A stretch of DNA of 64,000 bases from an uncultured Pelagibacteraceae bacterium. GTDB lineage: Bacteria; Pseudomonadota; Alphaproteobacteria; Pelagibacterales; Pelagibacteraceae. A program made the translations under genes and the position numbers. Shown piece by piece: positions 33,687 through 42,101 of this stretch. Location: the NCBI GenBank assembly GCA_902573425.1, contig CACGJO010000003.1:1-64000 (forward strand), in the 5' to 3' direction. The first letter of the stretch is position 1, and every line of letters starts with the position of its first letter. The notes beneath the pieces were generated by a model. It had not been told where the DNA came from, did not search any database, and saw only the letters and a program-made list of their open reading frames with translations.

Positions 33687-35369
33687 ATGAAATTATCAGA
33701 AATAAATAGCTTAGTTGAGTTATACTTTAAAAAATCAGAAGAAATTGAAGGAAAAAAACCATTCTTAAAATGGCTGAAACCTGACAAACAAACCTACAAT
33801 TGGGAAGATATTACAAATAGAATTTTTAAACTTTCTCACAAAATAAAATCTTTAATAAATGATGGAGACAGATGTCTAATACTTTCAGAGAATAGACCTT
33901 ACTGGCTAGTTTCTGATATTGCTATAATGAATGCCGGCGGAATATCAGTTCCAATATTCACAACTTATTCTGAAAACGATTATAAATATATTTTAAACGA
34001 TTGTAAGCCTTCTTTAATTATTGTTTCAAATCAAAATCAATTTAAAAAAATAAAAAATTTTATTAATCCCGAAGTAAAAAAAATTATTTCTTTTGAAAAA
34101 ATTGATACCCAAAGCTTATTAATATCAGATATACTAAATGAAAAGGACTTCCAAAAAAAAATAAATAAAAATTTAAAACGAAATACACCAGCCTGTATAA
34201 TCTATACATCCGGTACTTCAGGCAATCCAAAAGGCGTAATTTTAAGCCATGGAGGTATCTTGGCCAACTGCGAAGGTGCTTACGATTTACTGAAACCATT
34301 GGTAAATAAACGAGACCCAGTATTTTTAACTTGGTTACCTCTTTCACATTCTTATGAGCATGCTGTTCAGTTTATACAAATATTACTCGGGGCCAAAGTT
34401 TTCTATGCAGAAAGCTTAGAAAAGCTTTTATCAAATATGTCCATTGCAAAACCCACTATAATGACAGCAGTTCCGAGATTTTATCAAAATTTATACAATA
34501 AAATTTCTGTAAATTTAAATAAACAATCTGGGCTTAAAAAAGCGCTAATTAATAAAACGATTAAATTAGGAAAAAAAACATTAAATAATGAGAAATTAAT
34601 ATTTTATGAAAAACTAACAAATTTTTTATGTCAAATCTTAGTGAGAAAAAAAATTCAAAAACAGTTTGGGGGAAATTTACAGGCTTTTGTTTCAGGAGGT
34701 GGTGCACTTGATAAAAATGTTGGTGAATTTTTAAATGCGGTCGGTTTGCCAACTTTACAAGGATATGGATTAACAGAAACATCGCCAGTTGTAAGCTGTA
34801 ATTTGCCGGGTCATATTAAAGTTGAAACTGTAGGACCTCCTTTTAAAACAAATCAAGTAAAAATAGCAGATGATGGTGAAATTTTGGTTAAAGGGGAAAA
34901 TGTTATGCTTGGATATTGGAATAAAGAAAAAGAAACAAATGAAATATTAAAAAATGGTTGGTTACATACTGGCGATATTGGAGAGATTGATTCTAATGGT
35001 TATTTGAAAATTACTGACAGAAAAAAAGATATAATTGTAAATCACGGTGGAGATAATATTTCCCCCAGTAAAATAGAAAATACTATTTGTAATGAAGAAA
35101 AAATAAAACAATGTTTAGTTTATGGAGATAAAAAAAATTATCTTGTTGCTCTAATTGTTGTAGACAAAAAAGATAAAAATGATTCAACTATAAGAAGTAT
35201 TATCGAAAATAATAATAAAAAGTTATCAATTATAGAAAAAATTAAAAAGTTTAAATTAATCGAGGAAGAATTTACAATTGAAAACGGTTTAATGACTCCA
35301 ACTCTTAAGTTAAAAAGAAAAAAAATAATTGAAAAGTATAAACAAGATTTAGAAAATCTTTATTCTTAA
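33687..35369 (+). CDS. AMP-dependent acyl-CoA synthetase/ligase (long-chain, FAA1/FadD-like)
   Basis: IIYTSGTSGNPKGVILSHGG; QGYGLTETSPVVSCN; GWLHTGDIGEIDSNGYLKITDRKKDI. Confidence 0.95.
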   Translation: MKLSEINSLVELYFKKSEEIEGKKPFLKWLKPDKQTYNWEDITNRIFKLSHKIKSLINDGDRCLILSENRPYWLVSDIAIMNAGGISVPIFTTYSENDYKYILNDCKPSLIIVSNQNQFKKIKNFINPEVKKIISFEKIDTQSLLISDILNEKDFQKKINKNLKRNTPACIIYTSGTSGNPKGVILSHGGILANCEGAYDLLKPLVNKRDPVFLTWLPLSHSYEHAVQFIQILLGAKVFYAESLEKLLSNMSIAKPTIMTAVPRFYQNLYNKISVNLNKQSGLKKALINKTIKLGKKTLNNEKLIFYEKLTNFLCQILVRKKIQKQFGGNLQAFVSGGGALDKNVGEFLNAVGLPTLQGYGLTETSPVVSCNLPGHIKVETVGPPFKTNQVKIADDGEILVKGENVMLGYWNKEKETNEILKNGWLHTGDIGEIDSNGYLKITDRKKDIIVNHGGDNISPSKIENTICNEEKIKQCLVYGDKKNYLVALIVVDKKDKNDSTIRSIIENNNKKLSIIEKIKKFKLIEEEFTIENGLMTPTLKLKRKKIIEKYKQDLENLYS

Positions 35370-35577
35370 TTTTAATTTTTTAAATCATAGAAGCAATTAA
35401 ATAACCGTTGATTTTACTAGCTTTTATTAAGTTATTTTAAATAACAAAAAAAAAAATATTTTATTTTATTTTTCAAAAAAAACATTAACTAGTTTATGTT
35501 TGACATCTATTCAAAAAAACTTAAAGTTAAATCAATAAACGAATCACTTCGATTTGTTTAAAAAAAGGGAGATAACG

Positions 35578-35646
35578 ATGGCTAAAAGACGTAAAAAAAA
35601 GAAAAAAGCTAAAAAGAAGACTAAAAAAAGAAGAAGAAGAAGATAA
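35578..35646 (+). CDS. 22-aa polycationic peptide; not in supplied ORF track
   Basis: SD-like GGGAG at 35567-35571, then ATG; MAKRRKKKKKAKKKTKKRRRRR*; own downstream terminator. Confidence 0.7.
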   Translation: MAKRRKKKKKAKKKTKKRRRRR

Positions 35647-35660
35647 ATAGTTTTCTCAAA

Positions 35661-35702
35661 AAACGCTCTTTCCAAATCTCACGGAAAGAGCGTTTTTTTT
35701 TT
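35661..35702. terminator. Bidirectional intrinsic terminator
   Basis: AAACGCTCTTTCC (35661-35673) / GGAAAGAGCGTTT (35683-35695) with T run on the plus strand and TTTTTT on the minus strand. Confidence 0.92.
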
Positions 35703-36342
35703 ACTGCATTTCTTGTGTTTTTTCTTCTCTACCTAAGGCTTTGTCCATTCTTTTTTTGACATCCTCCTGTGAAATTTTTAAAACTACTTCAAATTCACTT
35801 TCTAGTCTGTCATACGCTTTTTCGAACAATAGTCTCTCACTGTAAGATTGATCTGCAATAGTGTTTGTATTTTTGTTTAGATCTCGTACTACTTCAGCTA
35901 ATTCATAAATTTTACCTGAATTAATTTTTTGCTCATATTCTTGCGCTCTCCTGCTCCACATTGTTCTTTTTACTTTTGGTTTAGTTTTAAGAATAGAAAT
36001 ACATTTGTTTATTTGGTGCGTTGAACAAATTGGTCTCAAAAGGGATTGTTTATTTATTGGCAATTGTAGAGTTAATTTATCTTTAAATATTTCAATTTTG
36101 TAATTCTGACTTTCAATTCCACCTATTAGTGCCTTTTCAACACTAACAATTTTACCCACTCCGTCTTTAGGATAAACCACAAAATCATTAATATTGTAAA
36201 TTTTCTTTTCTGTAGGTTGCCTTTTGATTTTTTTTATTTCTACCTTTTGGTCCGCAGAAGAAGACTTAACTGTTAAACTTACTTTTTTCTCTATTTTCTT
36301 TTTTACGGTTTTAATCTTTTTTTTCTTCTTTTTTCTACCCAT
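35701..36342 (-). CDS. CarD family transcriptional regulator with lysine-rich N-terminal extension (start revised from the ORF track)
   Basis: INDFVVYPKDGVGKIVSVEK CarD_TRCF N-terminus; AGGAG SD 7 nt before ATG at 36342 (MGRKKKKKKIK...); the track start at 36399 lies inside fdxA. Confidence 0.9.
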   Translation of the reverse strand: MGRKKKKKKIKTVKKKIEKKVSLTVKSSSADQKVEIKKIKRQPTEKKIYNINDFVVYPKDGVGKIVSVEKALIGGIESQNYKIEIFKDKLTLQLPINKQSLLRPICSTHQINKCISILKTKPKVKRTMWSRRAQEYEQKINSGKIYELAEVVRDLNKNTNTIADQSYSERLLFEKAYDRLESEFEVVLKISQEDVKKRMDKALGREEKTQEMQ

Positions 36343-36343
36343 T

Positions 36344-36685
36344 TTATTCTCCTGGTTTTTTTGAAAAATATTTTTTATATTTATCTTTTTCAGTCTCATA
36401 TTTTTTCCAGTCTTTAGGTGGATCTTTTTTCTTAGTAATATTTGGCCATTCTTTAGAATATTTTTTATTCAAATCTAACCACATAATCTTATCATCTTTT
36501 TCATATGTTGTATCTGGAACAATTGCTTCTACAGGGCATTCAGGTTCACATACTCCGCAATCTATACACTCGTCAGGATCAATTACTAACATATTTTCTC
36601 CTTCATAAAAACAATCTACAGGACAAACTTCAACGCAATCCATTAGCTTACATTTAATACATTCATCTTTTACAAAATATGTCAT
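36344..36685 (-). CDS. fdxA: 7Fe/8Fe ferredoxin FdxA
   Basis: [29 protein letters not shown]...[16 protein letters not shown]. Confidence 0.96.
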   Translation of the reverse strand: MTYFVKDECIKCKLMDCVEVCPVDCFYEGENMLVIDPDECIDCGVCEPECPVEAIVPDTTYEKDDKIMWLDLNKKYSKEWPNITKKKDPPKDWKKYETEKDKYKKYFSKKPGE

Positions 36686-37107
36686 TATTTATTTTTTTCT
36701 ATAATACTCAATTTTACTTCACCACTTATTTTATCTGAGATATAAAGCAAACCACAAATTCTTCTAATTAAATTACTTTCATATATTCCAGATTTTTTAT
36801 CAGACAAAACAATTTCCCAAAGAGTCTCTAAAACAAGAATTCTAATTTTCATATCCATTTTTTTTATTTCTCTAGTAAATTCCAAAATATGATTTGAATC
36901 TTTCTCTTGTTTTTCAGCTTCTTCAAAAATTTCACTAGAAGTTTTATTTTGAGAATTTTCTTCTGAAAACTTATTAATAAAATTATTTATTAAATCTTTC
37001 TCTTTATCAGTATAATTTTCATCTATTTTTGCTGCATGTATTAATAACGAAACTATTTTAGTTAATTCTATATTTTGTTTATCTTTATTATTTGATAATT
37101 TAATCAT
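36685..37107 (-). CDS. TerB-like domain protein
   Basis: [68 protein letters not shown] resembles the TerB family. Confidence 0.72.
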   Translation of the reverse strand: MIKLSNNKDKQNIELTKIVSLLIHAAKIDENYTDKEKDLINNFINKFSEENSQNKTSSEIFEEAEKQEKDSNHILEFTREIKKMDMKIRILVLETLWEIVLSDKKSGIYESNLIRRICGLLYISDKISGEVKLSIIEKNK

Positions 37108-39572
37108 TATTTTAAATTAAGAGATGACAGTTTTTGAAATGGATTATTTTTCTTTTTAAAAAATTTAATTTTATTAATTTTTCTTGATCCCTTATAATAA
37201 AATAAATCTTCATCTTTTTTTTCGCGTTTATAATCCATTAATTCCATAACTTTATAAAAATTTTCTTTTGAACATCCCAAAAGGTTCATCATTTCAGAAC
37301 TAATTTTAAACTTACCATTTTTCGTACTATCTATAATTTTGAGAAATAATTTTTCCAAAATATCAACTCTTATATAGTAATTACCAAAATTTTCAAATCC
37401 GCATAAAAGTAGAAAATTTTTATCTAATTTATTTTGGTTATCAGTTAAAAAATTTAATCCAGATTTTGGAATTTCATTATTTTCGTTAATTTTATTATAA
37501 AACTTCCATAGCAAAATTCTCAAAGCCACAGCTTTTGGTTTAAGCATTTTTGGTAAAAAAATATGATATCTACCAATTTTTATTCCAAGTTTTCTAAACT
37601 GCTTCCTATCCTCCTTTGAAATAGCTTTAACAACCTCTTCAACATCTCTTCTTTTTAGTACCCCATTATTTTCATACAGCTGAAAAGATAATGCTCTTAA
37701 ATACTTATTTTTATTTTCACTTTTTGTTAAATTTATTAAATCTTCGAGTTCCTCTTCAATATATTTTTTTAACCATGTATTCAAAAAAAATAACAATTCA
37801 TCTTTCGAGTTAATTGTTAAATTTTCGTCTGCAATTATATCTATTTCAGGATGTAAATAATTGTTACCTTTTCTAATTTTCGCAATTGGATTGTCTTTCC
37901 ATATTATTTTATAATTAAGCCCAAAGTGTATTTCTTTATTTTTAATAATTTCTTTCACTCTTTTGACTAGCTCCTCGGAAATACCCTGTCTTGCAGCTTT
38001 CTTTAAAGATTTTACATCTGTGTCCAGTGTACCCGAGGTAAATTCTAAATTTAATTTTAAACCTTTTAATCTTCCAATTAATTGACCGTCTATTATTAAT
38101 TCATCTTTGATATTAATTTCTGTATTTAGCTTAATATCTTGTTTCAAACCTCTAGATAAAACACTTATTCTCTTATCAATAAAACTTTTGGTAATTTCAT
38201 TGTGCAATTTATCTGATAAGCTATCTTCAATATTTTTACTCATTTGTATCCAGTAATCAGCATTTTCTACCCAGTGTTTTTTATTTGCTACGTAAGACCA
38301 GGTTCTGACGTTAGAAATTTTATTGGAAATCATATCTATATTACCCCGATAGTTTTCGAGGCCTTTCAATTGGTTTTTCATATATTCATTTGGAATTTTG
38401 TTTTTACCAGAATTTAAAAAATTAAAAACTTTACTGACCACATCAATATGAGTAAAAGCTTTTTTTTGAAAGTCTGGAATTTGACAACAATCCCATAGTA
38501 ACTCAAGTTTGTCATTTGAAAATTTTATTTTTTTGTCTCTTACTAGGTATTTCAAAACATTTTCATCTAGTGACTCTGAAATTTTCAAAAAGTTCTTACT
38601 CGATGGTTTTTTTTCAAGAGATTGAACCAAATCTTCTGCACTTTTAAAATTTAAATCAGAATTTCTCCAAAATAAAAACTTAATTTCATCAAGTATATGA
38701 TTTTCTATTCTTTCAATTTCATCAGATTGAAGATTTTCGCATCCCCCAGTTACTCCAAATGATCCATCAACTTTGTATCTTCCGGCTCGTCCAGCTATTT
38801 GAGAAATTTCTGTTGTTCGCAAACGTCTTGTTTTTTTTCCATCAAATTTCTTTAGACTAGAAAAGCTTACTTGTTCAATATCCATGTTTAGACCCATTCC
38901 AATGGCATCTGTGGCGACCAAATAGTCAACATCGCCAGCTTGGTAAATATCAACTTGTGAATTTCTTGTTTTAGGACTCAAAGAACCCATTATTACCGCA
39001 GCCCCGCCTTTTTGTCTCCTGACTAATTCAGCGATTGCATAAACTTCCTCTACTGAAAAAGCTATAAGCGCAGATTTTCTATCTAATCTTGAGATTTTTT
39101 TATGCCCATTATAAGAAAGTTTTGAAAAACGTTGTTGTTCAACAAAACGCGTTTCAGGTATGATTCTAGAAATAATATTTTTCATAACTTGTGAACCAAG
39201 AAACATTGTTAAAACTTCTCCCCTAAAGTTTAAAAGCCTATCCGTAAAGATATGTCCTCTTTCTCTATCACCACACATTTGAATTTCATCAACAGCAATA
39301 AAATCAACCACTTTATCTTTTGGCATAGCCTCAACTGTGCAAATAAAATATTGCGCTGTATTTGGTATAATTTTTTCTTCACCCGTAATTAAGGCTACTT
39401 TTTTTGAACCAATTTTTTTTGCACATTTGTCATACACTTCTCTTGCAAGAAGTCTTAATGGAAAACCAAAAATTCCAGAATTGAACTCAAGCATTTTTTC
39501 TATCGCCATATGTGTTTTGCCTGTGTTTGTGGGACCCAAAACTGCAATTATTTCATTTAGCTGAGATTTCAT
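37107..39572 (-). CDS. Suv3-like ATP-dependent RNA/DNA helicase
   Basis: VLGPTNTGKTHMAIEKML P-loop; DEIQMCGDRERGHIFTDRLL; ATDAIGMGLNMDI; QIAGRAGRY. Confidence 0.93.
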   Translation of the reverse strand: MKSQLNEIIAVLGPTNTGKTHMAIEKMLEFNSGIFGFPLRLLAREVYDKCAKKIGSKKVALITGEEKIIPNTAQYFICTVEAMPKDKVVDFIAVDEIQMCGDRERGHIFTDRLLNFRGEVLTMFLGSQVMKNIISRIIPETRFVEQQRFSKLSYNGHKKISRLDRKSALIAFSVEEVYAIAELVRRQKGGAAVIMGSLSPKTRNSQVDIYQAGDVDYLVATDAIGMGLNMDIEQVSFSSLKKFDGKKTRRLRTTEISQIAGRAGRYKVDGSFGVTGGCENLQSDEIERIENHILDEIKFLFWRNSDLNFKSAEDLVQSLEKKPSSKNFLKISESLDENVLKYLVRDKKIKFSNDKLELLWDCCQIPDFQKKAFTHIDVVSKVFNFLNSGKNKIPNEYMKNQLKGLENYRGNIDMISNKISNVRTWSYVANKKHWVENADYWIQMSKNIEDSLSDKLHNEITKSFIDKRISVLSRGLKQDIKLNTEINIKDELIIDGQLIGRLKGLKLNLEFTSGTLDTDVKSLKKAARQGISEELVKRVKEIIKNKEIHFGLNYKIIWKDNPIAKIRKGNNYLHPEIDIIADENLTINSKDELLFFLNTWLKKYIEEELEDLINLTKSENKNKYLRALSFQLYENNGVLKRRDVEEVVKAISKEDRKQFRKLGIKIGRYHIFLPKMLKPKAVALRILLWKFYNKINENNEIPKSGLNFLTDNQNKLDKNFLLLCGFENFGNYYIRVDILEKLFLKIIDSTKNGKFKISSEMMNLLGCSKENFYKVMELMDYKREKKDEDLFYYKGSRKINKIKFFKKKNNPFQKLSSLNLK

Positions 39573-39706
39573 TTTTTAGTGTTATATTTTTTTTTAAATA
39601 CTATATATAGATCAGCACTGAGAACAAAAGATGATTAAATCATGACCGAATCACTTTGTCAAACGTTCTATTTTAATAAATTTAATCTGTAGTAAGTTAT
39701 TTAATT

Positions 39707-40942
39707 GTGGACGATTTTATAAAAAAAAATATTAGAGGACTTAAACCCTCCGCTACACTAGCTATAAACGAAAAAGCAAAAAAATTATTAAAACAGGGAA
39801 ATAAAATTTATAATTTTGGTTTTGGTCAATCACCATTTCCAATTCCAGAAAAAATAGTATCAACATTAAAAGAGAATGCCGGTAAAAAAGATTATTTGCC
39901 TATGCAAGGACTAAAAGAACTTAGAGTGGCAATATCAAAATCATTATTAAGCAAGACTGGTATAGAGTACGATAAAGACAACATTATTATAACACCAGGA
40001 TCCAAAGAAGCAATGTTGCTAATGCATGTGGCATTTAACGGTGAAATAATTTTACCAGCTCCTAGTTGGGTATCTTATGAGCCTCAAGCACAAATAGCTG
40101 AGAACAAAGTACATTGGCTTCAGACCTCAAGAGATAACAATTGGTTTCCAACTGCAGAAGATATAGAAAAAAAAATCAAATCTATTGAAAATAAAAATAT
40201 AATTTTAATTATTAATTCTCCAAATAACCCTTCGGGCACTGTTTGTAATAACTTAAAGGAAATCGCAAAGGTGGCAAAAGAATACAAAATTAAAATTCTA
40301 TCAGATGAAATTTATACAGATTTAACTTTTGACCGAAATTATTTATCAATATCTAAGTTTTACCCAGAAGGAACATTTATAAGTGGTGGACTAAGTAAGT
40401 GGTGTGGGGCTGGTGGTTGGAGGTTAGGTTTTTTTGCTTCACCAAACGGAAATAAAGAATTTATTAATGCTTTAAAAACTCTAGCAAGCGAATCTTATTC
40501 TACTGTTAATAGTCCTGTGCAATATGCTGCAGTAGAAGCATATCAAGGTAACTATGATGACTACAAAGCAAAAACTACACATATTTTAAAAAGTGTAGGT
40601 AACTATGTTTATAATAATTTAAAATCAAACAAAGTACTAATTAATCCACCTCAAGGTGGATTTTATTTAATGCCTGAATTTTTGAATTCAAAGTTTAAGA
40701 CATCAAGTGAAATGTGTGATGATATTCTTTCAAAATCCGGAGTGGCTTTATTACCTGGATCAGATTTTGGATTTAAAAATGATAAAATGCTTACAAGATT
40801 AAGCTTTACTGATTTTGATGGAGATTTATTTTTAAAAAATATCAGTGGTAGTAAAGAACTAGATGATGATATAATAAAAAAGTATGCTCCAAATGTTGTT
40901 GAGGGAACAAAAAAACTAGCTGAGTGGCATAAAAACCTTTGA
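39707..40942 (+). CDS. Class I/II pyridoxal-phosphate aminotransferase (aspartate aminotransferase-like), GTG start
   Basis: FGFGQSPFPIPEKIV; INSPNNPSGTV; SDEIYTDLTF; GLSKWCGAGGWRLGF. Confidence 0.9.
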   Translation: MDDFIKKNIRGLKPSATLAINEKAKKLLKQGNKIYNFGFGQSPFPIPEKIVSTLKENAGKKDYLPMQGLKELRVAISKSLLSKTGIEYDKDNIIITPGSKEAMLLMHVAFNGEIILPAPSWVSYEPQAQIAENKVHWLQTSRDNNWFPTAEDIEKKIKSIENKNIILIINSPNNPSGTVCNNLKEIAKVAKEYKIKILSDEIYTDLTFDRNYLSISKFYPEGTFISGGLSKWCGAGGWRLGFFASPNGNKEFINALKTLASESYSTVNSPVQYAAVEAYQGNYDDYKAKTTHILKSVGNYVYNNLKSNKVLINPPQGGFYLMPEFLNSKFKTSSEMCDDILSKSGVALLPGSDFGFKNDKMLTRLSFTDFDGDLFLKNISGSKELDDDIIKKYAPNVVEGTKKLAEWHKNL

Positions 40943-41045
40943 TAATTTGATTGTATAATCTGTCCAATTTAAGCTTTTACCCTTACATGTTTCATTTTGA
41001 ATTGATAACATTTTCTTAATTTAATTATAATTAAGGAGGAAGATT

Positions 41046-42044
41046 ATGAAAAAAATAATCTCAACAATCTCTGGAGCGTTGTTTTTATTTGCGATCAGTT
41101 TGCCTCTTACAACTATAGCAAAATCTGCTGAATTCTTTTCAATAGGAACAGGTGGACCGACTGGGGTTTATTTCCAGGTTGGTAATGCTATATGCAAAAT
41201 GGTAGCAAAAATTCAATCTGCAGAACATGGAAGAAAAAAGGGGACAGATAAGGCATTACGTTGTTCAGCTCCTTCCACAGGTGGTTCGACTTATAATATA
41301 GGTCAAATCATGCAAGGTGAACTTCAGTTTGGTGTTGCACAATCAGACTGGCAGTATCACGCGTATAATGGAACTCGACCTGATAAAGTAAAACCTTTTA
41401 ATGGTTTAAGAGCTGTTTTTTCAGCTCACCCTGAGCCATTTCAAATAATTACTAGAAAAGGTTCTAAAATAAAAGACTGGAATAGTTTAAAGGGAAAAAA
41501 AGTTAATATTGGAAACCCGGGATCTGGTCAAAGAGGAACTTTTGAAGTTTTAATGGAAGCTCATGGAGTTGATACTGGTTATTTTGGATCAACATCTGAA
41601 CTTACTTCTTCAGAACAATCAGGTGCACTTTGTGATAAAAAAATTGATGCATTTGGATATACCGTTGGTGTTCCAAACGCAGGTGTTGCTCAATCAACTG
41701 ATGGATGTGGCGCGAGTATCATTAATTTAGATACAGACCCTGTAAAAAAATTAGTTGCTGACAACCCATTTTATGCATTTGCAACAATTCCAAAAGGTAC
41801 TTACAAAACTTCTAAAAAAGATGTAACTACTTTCGGTGTTATGGCTTCAGTTGTAACAAGCGAAGCAGTGCCAGAAGACTTAGTATATGCAGTTGTAAAA
41901 GCTGTTTTTGAAAATCTTGATGACTTCAAAAAACAACACCCTGCATTTGCTAATCTAGATCCAAAGAAAATGATCGTAGATGGTTTATCTGCGCCATTAC
42001 ACCCAGGAGCAGTTAAATATTATAAAGAAAAAGGCTTAATGTAA
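41046..42044 (+). CDS. TAXI family TRAP transporter solute-binding protein
   Basis: Signal peptide, FFSIGTGGPTGVYFQVGNAICKMV, strong AAGGAGGAAG SD; followed by TRAP permease. Confidence 0.95.
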   Translation: MKKIISTISGALFLFAISLPLTTIAKSAEFFSIGTGGPTGVYFQVGNAICKMVAKIQSAEHGRKKGTDKALRCSAPSTGGSTYNIGQIMQGELQFGVAQSDWQYHAYNGTRPDKVKPFNGLRAVFSAHPEPFQIITRKGSKIKDWNSLKGKKVNIGNPGSGQRGTFEVLMEAHGVDTGYFGSTSELTSSEQSGALCDKKIDAFGYTVGVPNAGVAQSTDGCGASIINLDTDPVKKLVADNPFYAFATIPKGTYKTSKKDVTTFGVMASVVTSEAVPEDLVYAVVKAVFENLDDFKKQHPAFANLDPKKMIVDGLSAPLHPGAVKYYKEKGLM

Positions 42045-42054
42045 GCTATTTATT

Positions 42055-42090
42055 AAAAAGGCCCAGTTGATTAACTGGGCCTTTTTTTTT
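42055..42090 (+). terminator. Intrinsic terminator between TAXI SBP and TRAP permease
   Basis: AAAAAGGCCCAGTT-GATT-AACTGGGCC followed by an uninterrupted T run. Confidence 0.9.
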
Positions 42091-42101
42091 ATTGTCTCAT
42101 A

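Noticed and set aside
36343-36399. 56-nt overlap of carD and fdxA
   Set aside because: An artefact of choosing the longest ORF; the SD-supported carD start at 36342 removes it.
39631-39643. Palindrome ATGATT-A-AATCAT upstream of the aminotransferase
   Set aside because: Short AT-rich palindromes are expected by chance at this base composition; no second copy or promoter alignment supports an operator.
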